A DNA stretch of 64,000 nt, from contig NC_088295.1 in NCBI RefSeq assembly GCF_032854445.1, forward strand, positions 29,249,385 to 29,313,384, in the 5' to 3' direction. Position 1 is the first letter of the stretch. Every line of letters starts with the position of its first letter. Positions 45,281 through 61,750 of the stretch are shown piece by piece. The stretch is from Liolophura sinensis (lineage: Eukaryota > Mollusca > Polyplacophora > Chitonida > Chitonidae). Under the pieces are notes generated by a model, which did no database searches, had not been told where the DNA came from, and was given only the letters and a program-made list of their open reading frames with translations. The position numbers and the translations under genes were made by a program.

Positions 45281-47356
45281 TTTAACACTTGGCTAGATTA
45301 TAGATTCGATATACATTTTAAAGCGCTTCATGCATATCAGTTCGAAGAAAAATATAACCAGTATCATATGTAAGCTAAATATTATTTATTATTCAAATTG
45401 AAAGTTACAAAACTTTGTCCAAGATCTCAGTGTATTCAGCAGTGTTTACTCAGTGATGAAGAAAATCTTGTTTGTTTTGTAAAGCAATGTGAATAAGCTT
45501 TTTTTACATGCCAAAGCTTGAAGTCAGAGCTGATCTGATGACGCAATAGAGAAGCAAGGGTAAAAAGGATCTCCGACATCTACCAGGGAAAACCTTTCCC
45601 GTGTTATTTGAAGGAGAGTTTTTTCAAGACTTTCGATTGGAGACCGATTTAAATGGTAATGAAAGATCGACTTACTCTCTAAGCCAGCTATAGGGGAACG
45701 TTACATAAGGCTTTTCCTCTGCTTAAGCCAGCTTTCAAGAATGAAAATAAATTTTGCCATGGTTAACCAAATATTTATCCCATGACAAAACCGGTCATGT
45801 GCTTGCAATCAGTTCTTGTACTTTTTTCTAGTGTTCACCAATTGGGTCGATTAGAGCTAAACTACATATCTTGCTCAGGAAATACCGCATCGGATGACAG
45901 TTATACGAAACTCTCTCGATATGGAATGCAATCAAACAGGATATAGCTTTCCAATCCAAACACTGGTCAGCCTTTCTCCGTTTATGTCACCTGAGCTGAA
46001 TATACCACTTGGTAAACCCTAACACGCTGTCGGCTAACGTGTCATGTCGAAATTCGGCAAATATTTGAAATATTTTTTTTATTTTGTTCTGTGTTTGCTA
46101 ACTGATCAGTTATAATGTGGTATAGAGTATGACAGAGGGTGTGCGCCGTTGTAGGCGGGCACGTTGTCTCCTATGATCTTTGTAGAGCACTACATTCTGT
46201 CCATGGCAGAAGAAGTACGACTGCCATGTTCCATCGGTCATTTATATTGGTTTCCTCTTATATATACGATGGCATAGATGACCGACAATCTCTGTCTCAA
46301 GTTGCGTTTTACATTTCTCTAGCTTTATATGTTACTTTAAAGTAGTTACAAACCATGTGACACTATTTATGTTTCACCTAAGGCATTTTGAGTGAACCAT
46401 CAGTCTAGTTACAAGGTATGAGAAGCCATAGTCTGTAAACCGATGCTATGTTTATATTGGTAGGAAGGACGAAGATAGGCAGAACAAAATTGACTTGAAT
46501 AATGTGACAGCTAATCATCATGTCGGACAACAGTATAGGCTCAAAGGCCTGATCCTATTGACTAACTGTCATTGAAATCTGATACATGTAAAACAGTTTA
46601 CGTAACCGATTACTGATAAAATCGACAGTAGCATCTGTGTCCGTCAGGTTTGAAAGTCGTCGTCGTCATATGAAGCCCGACGTATTCAAATTCGTGTCAT
46701 ATCGTATAACAGTGTACACACGACGATATTCGACTTGGTATCCATATGGATCCTATCGCTTTGAGTTTTTTGTTGCTGGAAAAGAATCTGGGACCAGCTA
46801 AACAAAGTTCCTAAATTTTATTGAAGGCAGCGATTCGTAGTTCGTAGATTTGTCTGATCGCATTTCTTATAACGAGTTGACAAAATTAGATCCTATGATC
46901 CAAAAATGCCTTACGCTAAACTTGACGGAGTGGAATGGAATAACACAATGATCGAAATCGACGGATCTCCAATACTATCAAGACTATGACTGAATAATTT
47001 AAGTAGCTTTGTTGAAATTACAGTTCTATTTTACAGGAAGAAAGTTTCCACCATAGACGTTGTATATATTTGTAGGAAACCAGATCGATTGTCTGATCAC
47101 CAGTTGGTCCAAATAATGCGCTGTATAGAATGAAGTAATGTTTGGAAGTCGATACTATCGGGAACAGTAAATAGCACACACGATAGTTTTTTTATCGAGT
47201 AAGACTTTTATGTGGAGCACGACGTGATATCAATGGGTCATTTATAAAGAGCACTCACCCTTGTACACTTGGCAAGTCGATATTGTGTCCCATAAAAAAG
47301 GATTAGTTTGACGATCGGATTATACCGTTAAGATTTGAAAAAAAGACTTTATTAAA

Positions 47357-47560
47357 TTACAGGCCTTGGACGTTAAATATGACGAAACTCTCAGGAGGTT
47401 TACGTTGGCCTTTGCTCCCAAGAGAATTGTTTGTTTTATGATTCCCTCGAGGGAGCGATGTTATCCAAACAAACAGTTTTAACTCTTCTGGAAATGTAAA
47501 TGGTGGAGACAATCGGAGGGCACGGCTGTTTTTCTTGGGAGCAAATGTCAAATTAAAATA
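47357..47560. other. Complex intronic block with nested inverted repeats
   Basis: tttgctcccaag at 47411-47422 is exactly complementary to cttgggagcaaa at 47534-47545. Between them lies a 12-base palindrome, tccctcgaggga, at 47443-47454. The block is less AT-rich than its surroundings. Regulatory function is possible but not shown. Confidence 0.4.
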
Positions 47561-47639
47561 TGTCAATAAAAACTCTATATGACAAGGTTATGTAATTAAA
47601 CCGGTAGCTCCATGAGGCTCCCTGAGAACAAGAGCAAAT

Positions 47640-47900
47640 TGTATCTTTTGTTTTGCACACCGTTATGAATATGCAAATGAGTATGTGGCGGTTTACAAAA
47701 TGGCCGACCAGCATGGTTTATTATGGTTTCAATTAACTCGCGTCTGTCCGACACTTGTGCTGGCAGATACCGTTCCCATCCCAATCGACTCACCCTGTCA
47801 ACATGCCGGACTACCCGAGCGAGTATCTCTTGGGCAAAAGTGTAAACATTCACCTTTGTTAAATCTTCTCTGTGGGCTTGGAAATTATAAGACAAAAGAG
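47640..47900. promoter_or_regulatory. Candidate intronic regulatory block with octamer motif
   Basis: A POU octamer ATGCAAAT at 47671-47678 begins a block of higher GC and complex sequence with overlapping chance frames on both strands. No family match was recognised for either frame. Confidence 0.2.
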
Positions 47901-49085
47901 TAGTAGTAAATCAATGGTACCGCAGCTTACTTGAGGAGTGCGGTGGTCTGTTTATAATAAACACCGACTATCAATAACTTTGATGATGCTCATCTGGTAT
48001 AGGACATGCCAACCAAGTCTTGTACTTCAGCTAATATATAGATTAGACGAATCAATATTACATTCACGTTAGAAGCACAACTGAAAGCCAACAACTCTCT
48101 CCAATTTCGGGGAATTCCTAGGTCTCGTTCAATTAGATTTTGAAGGCATATCTTTCCTATAAGAAATCACTTGATGATGTATGTAATGGATTTCGTTTGA
48201 ACTACATATATCGTATTTGTTAATAAAAGCTGTATTTGAAAATTACGATTTAAATCACTGCTCCCACTGTGGTGTTAAAATTTTTACTCGTTGATGACTA
48301 ACCAGGTGCGTACCACGAGTGTTTAAAATCTGAAGGTCTTTCCACGAGCATGGGGCAAATCTGTTAGCTCAGACCGGAACATATTGGGGTCACCTTTTCG
48401 TGGGTCTGTAGTAGCACAATGGTTGATTATACCTCTCGGTTCTTGGCTTTCTGGTATTGGTGTTGAATTACAAACCAAACATTCACTTCACGCCGGACAA
48501 GCCGTCTGTCCCACGGTGGTCAATGCTTTAGGACGACAACAAGCCCGCCAATGACCGGTGAACATGGATTCATTACGATATGACCACGCTCGGACGTTGT
48601 TCCTCAAGCGAACATAAGAATAGATTTGGGTGCATAAACAATTGCTTTCTTGAAATCTGATCTGAGAATTGGTCAGTGGTTGCCGGAGTCGAAGACACCC
48701 AAGGCGATTTCAAAGGGACCGATCTGTTCATGCAACAGCGTCAACTCCACGCCCATTCTGCGTGGTTAGTTTAGGTGTTGCGTTTACCGGACAGATCTTA
48801 TATCAACAGGGTTTAAATATTTATGAGCTCACTCAGCTTACCAAACGACCAAGTAGTCCATCTTTACTGACTGGCGCACGCAGATAATTTAATGCGGATT
48901 TGTTTCCATAACCTCATATGTACTTGGAAGGTTCCTCTACCCATAAAACTAATCACCATCATTTTTGAGTATATCGTAAAACATAAAAAATTGAATAAAT
49001 CATTAATGTGTATTTTTGGGGAAAAAATGAATACATAGTCAAGATGTTTTATGTTGAACCTACGATAGCACTGATATCTTCAGGT

Positions 49086-49172
49086 GTATTTATTGATGGG
49101 GTTTTACTCTGTACTCAAGAATATTTCACTTGTATGTCAGCATTATGGTGGGAGGAAACCGTGCAGAGATAT
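49086..49172 (+). mobile_element. Dispersed SINE-like repeat, partial copy
   Basis: Contains tatttattga, a gttttac segment, tactcaagaatatttcac and agcattatggtgggaggaaa, then diverges. A small internal deletion removes the usual acggcggcc segment. Confidence 0.7.
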
Positions 49173-50551
49173 CTTCAAGTACGAACATGCCTATTAATGT
49201 GTTCTGCTATGTAAAAAAGAGACGTGGAAAAGCCATTAACAATCAGAACTTTGATTTTTTAAATTGTGTCTTCGAGGGAGAGAAGATAATGGCATGGAAA
49301 GAGATATGATAATAGTAAGTGAGTTTCCTAAAGGTCACGCTTATAATAATTCTGTTTATATTTGATCTTTTTACCTGAATATGATAAAATCTCTCAATGA
49401 CGCACCATACTCCGCAAGAAGGACCAATGGTAGTCTTGTCGTCGAGATGTTCACAAAACCAGCCAAAGCCACTAAACAGTGCTGTTCTTAAAATATAAAA
49501 ATTTTGCTGATGTTATCAAACAAACTTGTTTTTCGGGTGCACGCACATCCTACAGATCGCGCATGTTGAAATACAGTGAAGTGTCGTGCCTAGAAGTTAA
49601 TTGAAACATAGTCTCGAAAACAATAATAACCCGTGCATGAGCTTTCATAATTATTTGTTGATAATACTAATCTCTATCTCGCCTTAACGGCAGGCTATGT
49701 TTGCTTCCTTTTAAGTTTATTATATCAGAACTTTTGAAGTTTAATTCGGAATACATTATCCTGATCTGAGATGGCAAGTGGTTACAAGGATCTGGAATAA
49801 TTGGTCAGATTTTCCTCGTATCATTTGATTGAAAATACTAGCCCGAAACGATCAGGCGTCTGAACCCGTAACGAAGTTAGTTGTTAAGTCGCATGCACAA
49901 CCAGCTATTTGAGATGTGCATGTCTCCTGCGATCACTAAAGCTACGATTCATATTTTATCCACACTTTTAGCCTAGGAGACACTACCGACTTATAGTACA
50001 GCAATCAACCATCAGCCTGTGACCGATTGGAGGATTTTTCCGTCGCCAGATGGCGCATACAGACACATGCACATACCTGTACAAGCACATTCAGAGAAAT
50101 GAATAAAAATTGTTCATTTGGCTTCTATAAAATATGCGAAATTATTTTGCATCATGTATAAAGAATATAGGAGCATTTCTAAGAAACGCTATGAACGAGC
50201 AATTTTAAACAGATTGTGGATGGCATATTTTCTGTCTGTTTCGTAAAGAACCGTCGTTTTTCCTGTGCAAAGTCACAAATTCTGTGTAGTTGTGCTCATA
50301 AAACAGTATGGTAAGAGTAACATAGCAATTATGGAATGGTGTTCTCAGTCTTACTGACATTCTTCAGGCTATAATAAGTGTTGATACGAGAGTTGTTTTT
50401 CGTTTTACTGCCACTAACTGGGATAGTTTGTTTCCCTACAAGATACGATTTCAAGACGTTCATTGGTATTTGGATAGTGACTTGTATTTGCATATTGCCG
50501 TGTGTAAACCTAAATGTCATAACAATTTTTGTGTTTCTTTTTTTATCACAG

Positions 50552-50628
50552 GGCTGGGTGATGCTTGGGGTCACAGAACACCCCCAAAAACTGCACTTGA
50601 AAAGGAGTTGGGATCTCATTTACTTCAG
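50552..50628 (+). CDS. sim: SIM coding exon 2: bHLH to PAS-A linker
   Basis: Completes glycine 59 and encodes residues up to glutamine 84, reading LGDAWGHRTPPKTALEKELG then SHLLQ. The linker between the bHLH and PAS-A starts LGDAW as in vertebrate SIM, has a variable middle (HRTPPKTALE), and ends in the invariant KELGSHLLQ that opens the PAS-A fold. The acceptor has a pyrimidine tract and cacag; the donor is ttcag|gtatgt. The incoming phase is 1 and the outgoing phase 0, which fits both neighbours. The exon is 77 bases and lies 23.5 kb downstream of the bHLH exon. An ORF reading through the donor into GTATGT is an artefact of the intron. The variable part is the only stretch here not obviously held by selection. 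Confidence 0.95.
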
Positions 50629-55215
<4,587 letters not shown>

Positions 55216-55324
55216 GTGGAATTAACTGGCAATAGCATATATGAATACATCCACCCTGCGGACCATGATGAAATGACCGCTCTTCTCACCGTCCATCATC
55301 CCTACCACACTCATATATTACAAG
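55216..55324 (+). CDS. sim: SIM coding exon 4: PAS-A, second half
   Basis: Encodes residues 115-150 and the first base of codon 151: [20 protein letters not shown] followed by [24 protein letters not shown] and YEYIHP are standard PAS-A helix and loop elements. The region after DHDEM is where SIM proteins vary; insect SIM carries a long insertion at about this point, while this gene has the short, vertebrate-like version ending HILQ. The acceptor is tttcag and the donor caag|gtaccc, which is weaker than its neighbours at +3 to +6. The reading phase leaves one base that the next exon completes as an aspartate codon. Confidence is high because both the frame and the protein match run straight into exon 5. 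Confidence 0.96.
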
Positions 55325-56304
55325 GTACCCTCTCTTTACCTTGTAACACAAATTGTTCAGTAAACAAGCTCCATTTATGTGTTGTGCTGTTATAGTTTGA
55401 AATAGTATGAAAAATTTGATTATTGGCATTATTGTTCTGTACATAGGAATTTTGAAAAATACTGTAACTGATACAAGTAATTTACAACTCAGGGAACAAG
55501 TTCATTTCTGAATTTTAATATAAATTTTGAAGATAATATTTAAGAACGTTTACTTTTTTCTCACTGTAAACATGCAACTGTTCATTCTTCTGTTAACACA
55601 AAATAAGTTTGTGTAAATAAATCAGTGTGTAAACAGCAAGATCACGAGTCTTATACATTTTATTCAAATTAAAAGCATGCTATTCTGTTTGGTAGGAAGT
55701 TTATGCTTCACCTCGTTTCATAGATTTAATTAAACTTTGAGCCAAACCACGTAATCATCCATAATGCAAGGAGTATTGTAACAGATCTTTTCAGTAAACA
55801 TTTTTATTGCCACGATATGGCTGTAAGTTTGCCGATGTGGCGTTAAGCCATAGTCAATTATTTATTCAGTAGACATTTTTTTCACATCGCCTTATTTCTC
55901 ATTATGGAAAAACACTTTAAAAGACTCAATGTATTTGTCTTCTAATATGGATCAAGAAATGTCCACTCTAATAATAGATTTATTGAGAGGATAATCCGGG
56001 AGAAAAGAAAACCATATTATAATGTCACCACGGACGATACTTTGCGGCATTTGGTTATTTGTCCCAGATCGAACAAGAAGCTGTGTGAACTGTGTATTTA
56101 TATGGTATTTGTGTTCTTGTTTCCCAGCTCTTCCCCACTATAAATCTTCATATTGTATTTCATGCAAAACAAAAATGTAAAATTTTTCAAAGTTATACAA
56201 CATACTGTGTATGCATTGAATTTTTGTCTTCATACCGTGTTTTTCTTGGAGAAATGCTGATTGAGCAGTTTTATGAAAAGCTTTATTTTTTTATTTATTT
56301 ACAG
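55325..56304 (+). other. sim: sim intron 4
   Basis: 980 bases, GT-AG. Contains only the possible SINE remnant at 55815-55875. Confidence 0.93.
55815..55875 (+). mobile_element. Possible remnant of a second SINE family
   Basis: The stretch reading gccgatgtggcgttaagcca followed by tagtcaattatttattca resembles, from memory, the 3' end of tRNA-derived SINEs common in gastropods (core 'gatgtggcgttaa'). Only one partial copy is seen, so the call is weak. Confidence 0.35.
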
Positions 56305-56390
56305 ATATCGAAATAGAAAGAACATTTTTCTTACGGATGAAGTGTGTCTTAGCAAAACGAAACGCAGGATTAACTAATGGCGGATACAAG
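56305..56390 (+). CDS. sim: SIM coding exon 5: PAS-A to PAS-B bridge
   Basis: Completes aspartate 151 and encodes through lysine 179: [20 protein letters not shown] followed by GLTNGGYK. The [17 protein letters not shown] block is one of the most recognisable SIM signatures and closes the PAS-A region. The acceptor is ttatttacag and the donor acaag|gtaagt, a near-consensus site. The exon is 86 bases, phase 1 in and phase 0 out. At the start, vertebrate SIM has EYEIER where this gene has DIEIER, and insect SIM has IEIEK, so the aspartate is an ordinary lineage difference. Nothing suggests a frameshift. Confidence 0.96.
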
Positions 56391-58109
56391 GTAAGTTATT
56401 CAACAGTTGCTTTGTTTTTAAAACAAATAAAGATGACGACAGTGATTTTTACTACAATGAGTTTTGAACATCTCCAGGGAAATATTTTTCATCTTAATAA
56501 CAAATTTCAAGAACTAAATGAAATATTTATAATTATAATGTGGAGCCAGCGAAAACTTTTTGCCTGATTTTTCTTTGTGGATATAAAATACTGTCATACT
56601 TCACTTTTCCATGTAAAAACATGATCTGTTTAAGTTTTATCGTAGAAGTTATATGCTCAGTACGGCAGCTAAAAAGTACAAAAAACACGTATATGTTTTA
56701 TCAAGAATTATTTTCCTGCATCTTTGACTTCACTACCCAGATAAGCCGCATTTTCTTGAAATTATTTTTTACGTTTGTGCTAAATTGAATTTGTAAATAT
56801 AGATCATAAAATGTTCAAAAAAGGTCTTTCATATAATTTTTGTTCATGAATTCTCGCTCAACATATTTACTATCTGAAAAAGGGAAATTCGAAGGTTGAA
56901 GTATTATAATTATTATAGAATAGAAAGCTTCTGACAATTGATCTGTATCTGGGAATAATATTCTTTATAACCAGTCCTGGAATTCCGCGCATTTTATATA
57001 CATCGTAGAGTTGTGTTGTAATAATGCTATGAAGCACGACGGAACGTTCCCGGAATAGTTCAACGTGAGTCTGGGCTTCATCCGTGGATTACGGCGTACA
57101 CATCACACAATATGCCATTCTCATGACACACTCAAAACATCCTCACTTAACACCAGTTGAGGTTTTTAATCGCCTCACTTATTCTATATGTTCAGTTGTA
57201 TGCAAGCGAATCCACTTTATCTTTTTCGATTTTCATTGGTAAAGATAAAGTCTCAAGCCGTCAGATTTGTGTAAAATCTCGATAAGGTTTTCTGATATTG
57301 TGTTTTAGCTACTATTACTGTTATTTAGTTTTTGCAATGTTGGCCTTGCGTGTAACGTGTATAGACTGATGTGGCCGTGAATTCTATCGCGCTATAGTCT
57401 AGTTATGCTTCCAGACCGTCTGTGAAATACCCCGTCAGAACATCGCGGTAATCCGTGAATCTTATGCGCCCGAACGCCTCGGGGTCGACCAAGGTCTCCT
57501 CAGTATGAATGAATTAGCCGGGAAGAATATGAAATCAGGAAAAGTATGGTATCGATCAGTTCATTTGGACAAGACCAGAGACCATTCGTGACAAAACGAT
57601 ATGGTTAAATCGGGTTTTCATTCCGTTTCATTAAATAACCAACACAAATAATGTTTACCCGACTGTCCGATTTCCCATTTGAAGAAAAGATTTTTTTTTG
57701 AAATTGGTTATTATTTCATCTTGCTGAAGTTAAAATTATCACGACATGCCTGAAATATTACCGATTAACATGGCGTTTAAGGCGTGAAAGACTCTCAGTC
57801 ATAATTAACAAATTCTAATAAATGTTCACGGATATGTATACAATAGTGGTACATGTAGGCCTATGTTTATAGGTTATTGAATGAATTCAAGCTGATGTGG
57901 ACGAGTTCTATTGTTGCATGGTGCCGAAGCGAGAACTTGCGAGAAAATAAAATCGTTTATCGTCACAACGTTAAAATATAAGCACATGTTTAACGTGTAT
58001 AATAATACAATATCTTTTACATCAACACAATTTTTTTTACATGTAATATACCTAAAAGGTCCCTGATATTTCAGTCTGTTTATGCATAAGTTTTCACACT
58101 GTGTTTCAG
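56391..58109 (+). other. sim: sim intron 5
   Basis: 1.7 kb, GT-AG, AT-rich at both ends with a less AT-rich middle at about 57000-57500. No feature identified. Confidence 0.93.
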
Positions 58110-58309
58110 GTTATTCACTGTAGCGGCTATTTGAAGATAAAACAATACACGATGGACATTGCGCCTTACGATGGCTGTTACCAAAATGTTGGCCTAGTGG
58201 CCGTGGGACACTCTCTCCCACCCAGCGCCATCACCGAAATTAAAATGAACAACAATATGTTTATGTTCAGAGCAAGCCTCGATCTCAAGCTTATCTTTTT
58301 GGACGCCAA
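58110..58309 (+). CDS. sim: SIM coding exon 6: linker and start of PAS-B
   Basis: Encodes residues 180-245 plus two bases of codon 246. It begins [20 protein letters not shown], passes [20 protein letters not shown] and [10 protein letters not shown], and enters PAS-B at [16 protein letters not shown]. The VIHCSGYLK and [18 protein letters not shown] blocks are SIM hallmarks. The piece around [16 protein letters not shown] has vertebrate-like length and lacks the extra residues of insect SIM. The acceptor is gtgtttcag. The donor uses the G of the apparent AAG, giving gccaa|gtaagt, and the split codon becomes AAA (lysine) with the next exon. It is the longest complete coding exon in the window. 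Confidence 0.96.
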
Positions 58310-59414
58310 GTAAGTGTATTATTGTTTCTTTCTAGAATGTCATTTCGCAGTCTTTATTGTCAACAGGTGGTTTAACGTCTTTTTATATTTCAATCTTCGA
58401 CATCGCAATATTTGGTTTCCTTGTAAATCACACTTCAAAATTCTTTGAGAAAACCAATTGGATTCAAAGATTCTGGCTTTGAAACATCTATCAGGCCCTC
58501 GTGAATGCTCATTTGTAATGAGCTCGAACTCCCGGTCAATTAGCCTTCCAATGCTATCTCTACCGAAGGCAACATTAAACACGCGTTTTTAAGGCACGCG
58601 TCACCGCACGTGGGCCTCTATGTGATAAGCCAATCAAAGTTTTTCTCTGTTAATCATAAAACTGTCGCTCCTTTTGATTGGCAAATAATGCTTTGTGCGT
58701 GGAGCTTCGTCTGAATTGTTTCTACGGACGGAGCAACATGAAAGGAAAGGATAATTCGGAGAGCAAGGATGAAAAATAAGCAGATTGCAATACTTATGGA
58801 AAAAATATTTGACGAACCTAATTATTGTGGAACGCTTGTTTGAGTTGAAAAGGGCACACAAGATCTTGTCAAACCTTTTATGTGCCTCTGCTCAAAACCA
58901 TAACGTTTTAACTAGTCGTCTCCGATATAAAAACGATGATAGTTGGTAGCTGTGAAATTTACACTCGCTTGGCTCATATCACATAAGCTTGGCTTATATG
59001 TATATAACAAACGCCATATATGTTTAAAGAGAAGTTTAAAATCTGCTCGTATAAATTGTCAGGCCAGTTTTAAAATTGCTTGTGGAGACATTGTTATATG
59101 TCGTACACCAATGAGTTGTTCGATAATATACGGAGGTTTTTTTAACGTCTGTGGAAAAAACGCGTTTTAATTGGCTGTTTAGATGTACGCAGTTAATTAA
59201 TATGAGGTTTATGGTTGTTCTAAAACTCTTCCTGTATGAAACTGTAAAACTTCAGTTGAAAATAACCCTTAGCTATATTTTATGATGATGATAATTATAG
59301 TGATGATTTTAGTTCGTGATTGTTCTGTTATATTGAATAACATACACTGAAAATAAAGCTTCTGTTGAAGCCGTGTTACGTAAAATGTGATTATTTGTCC
59401 CCTGTTTCTTACAG
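58310..59414 (+). other. sim: sim intron 6
   Basis: 1.1 kb, with GT at 58310-58311 and AG at 59413-59414. Nothing recognisable inside. Confidence 0.93.
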
Positions 59415-59521
59415 AGTTGCCCAGCTGACCGGATACGAACCTCAGGATCTGATCGAGAAAACATTATACCATTATATACATGCCTGTGATATTATGCATA
59501 TGAGATATTCTCATCATACAT
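59415..59521 (+). CDS. sim: SIM coding exon 7: PAS-B core
   Basis: Completes lysine 246 and encodes residues 247-281 plus one base of codon 282: [20 protein letters not shown], then [29 protein letters not shown] is a SIM PAS-B signature. [13 protein letters not shown] is intermediate between the insect (AADIMAMRCSHQ) and vertebrate (GCDVFHLRYAHH) forms, which supports a spiralian or other non-insect invertebrate. The acceptor is cttacag and the donor acat|gtaagt. The exon is 107 bases, phase 2 in and phase 1 out. A dispersed repeat copy begins only about 12 bases after the exon end, so it sits unusually close to this donor. Confidence 0.96.
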
Positions 59522-59533
59522 GTAAGTATAGAT

Positions 59534-59615
59534 CATTTATTTATTTAGTTGATTTGTGTTTTACGCTGAACTCCAGAATATTTCGCATAAGACGCCAGCG
59601 GTCAGCATTATGGTA
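59534..59615 (+). mobile_element. Dispersed SINE-like repeat, 12 bases after a sim exon
   Basis: Carries catttatttatttagttgat, gtgttttacgctgaactc, a diverged cagaatatttcgc core and gtcagcattatggtaggtta. It begins about 12 bases downstream of the exon 7 donor, so it lies almost at the 5' end of intron 7. Confidence 0.7.
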
Positions 59616-59887
59616 GGTTAGAGTTATAACTCAACTATTGATCATTTAAACCAAATTAATCCATTCTGTTATAGTCTTTTCATTTGTTTCCACTGACACC
59701 TGACAAACCGTGTTGAAACATGACCTCATGACATCATTAAGACAGACACAATCTACTCTGGAGAGAAATACGAAGCCTGTTTATACTCCAGACATATTGT
59801 CGTCTTGTATAATCTTACCGTACGCCATTGTCATTCATTGTCATCCAGTCAGTACATCCACTTTCAGTGTAGGAATTAAAATATTAC

Positions 59888-59970
59888 TTTTTATTTATTT
59901 CTTTATTTGATCGATGTTTTACGCCGTACTCAAGAATATTTCACCTGTACGACGGTGGCCGCATTGAGAG
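59888..59970 (+). mobile_element. Dispersed SINE-like repeat, partial copy
   Basis: Contains ttttatttatttctttattt, gatgttttacgccgtactc, aagaatatttcacctgtacg and acggtggccgcatt before ending. Same orientation as the copy 350 bases upstream, so two independent insertions or a local duplication lie in this intron. Confidence 0.75.
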
Positions 59971-61667
59971 AGGCTCTTTGGGTAATTGTCCTGAAATAGT
60001 ATTCTATAGCAACTCGGCCACAGCGGTCCTAGTAATGTTTAGATTGCGTTGCTGATGCTTTTGTTATTTTTGACGGAATATTGATATCATATATTGATAT
60101 GTTTGAATTAAACGTTACAGAGCTTATATATTGTTTAAAATTGTTTATTGTTGCTTAGAATCAAGGCTATCGTGTAGTATAGTGAAACATGAATGCACTC
60201 AGAGTACAGACAAATACTGGCTGGCTGTATATTTGATACTACGTCTTGTAGTTGTGAATAAAGATAAAAATGTATGATTGTGAATACACGTGATATCGTA
60301 TTACAAACCGTCTCGATGTCCCCAGCTGCTCAGCTCACGAAACATAAATATACAGATATCAGTAACGATTGGGGCTAGAGCCATACACGACTGAGATTTT
60401 AAGGTTTTCTCACTCGCAGTCCATATCGTATGTAGAGATGATCGCGATTTCTCATATATAATAAATGTGGAAAATCTGCATTTGTTGATCGTTTCTCATG
60501 GAATACATTTATGTTTCAAACCATGTGAGAAAACTCAATTTTCAAATATAGCAAACTGCCAACAATAGCTTAAGCTAACCACAAATTATTATTATTTTGA
60601 AAATAATATTTTGCCGTTCTGTCTGTGTTTTTGTTTTCTTTTTTTTCTCAATAAGGGTGAAATAAGGTATTGTCGCCAGAAGGGGAAATAAATTGTAGAC
60701 CTAAGCCTTGCTCATGTAAAGAACAAATTCCATTAAAAAATGGATAAAAGAAACTATCCGTCTGTATGTAGATTGTATTTGTCAAGAGTATAACATTTAA
60801 TGATGTTTTACTGGCATCATCTTGTTAAAAAGTGGAGTATCTACATACCAAACACCCTCTTACCGCGTTGTTCTGTATTAAATGTAAACATTAGCCTGTA
60901 GCCGGTTTTATTGTCTATGGAGGGTTGACGGCACGTCTCGCTGATCCCGATTTTCCGATCCTCTGACCCAGCCTGAATTTTGAGTTGACCCTGTGCCCAG
61001 GGTGACATGAACATCGATAGAGTCACGTTCCAAGATGGCGTTTTAACGCGTCTGCGTATACCTCAGTGGGAATAAAGCTGCCATGTATGAGTATCAGGAA
61101 AGATAAAGAACACTAAATTCGCACCTGGGGTAGTATTTACTCTTTATGCTCTCATTGATGATATGATAAATAATGCGCGCTCAAGAGTAATTAACCTATT
61201 GTTTTGAAGACATCATATTATCTTTTCGGTTTGGAATGCATTAAACAGTTACATGTCCCTCACTTGATACTCGAATATATAAAAATTGAGTTTGTTTACT
61301 GTTAATGTATAAAATCAGACACGCAGTGATACACATGTGCCAGGTCTAATGTTAGTTGTAGTCTTATAATGTTAAGTCATTTTCCTCAGAATACAAGTTT
61401 CTTTTTAAAATTTAATGTTATGAAAGAATTGAATAATATCGGTTTAAGTAGTAAGTTTCGAATTCGTTCTTCGTTCGGCCCTTTCGTTTTGACCAAGACT
61501 GGTTTCGTTATGCTGCATGGCGGGACCCGCCTAAGTCTGATGAGAAGTCGTTTTTTCGAAATGAAAATGCAACAGGTTTCTTCACGTCAATATATGTTAA
61601 CACACCCATGATCTTGTAGCAACTTTCAGAGTTTCCATCTGGCTTAATAAAGCAAAGTGGGTTTCTT

Positions 61668-61750
61668 CTCTGGCCTGTCCGGTTTCATCGTCGTATAAGC
61701 GAAATATTCTTGAGTACAGCATGAAACAATAATCAAATAAATAATAATAA
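61668..61750 (-). mobile_element. Dispersed SINE-like repeat, reverse copy
   Basis: In reverse complement it shows TTATTATTATTTATTTGATT, a gtactcaagaatatttcgct core, tatacgacgatgaaacc and then a ggacaggcc segment. This is the third copy in intron 7 (59522-63137). Confidence 0.7.
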
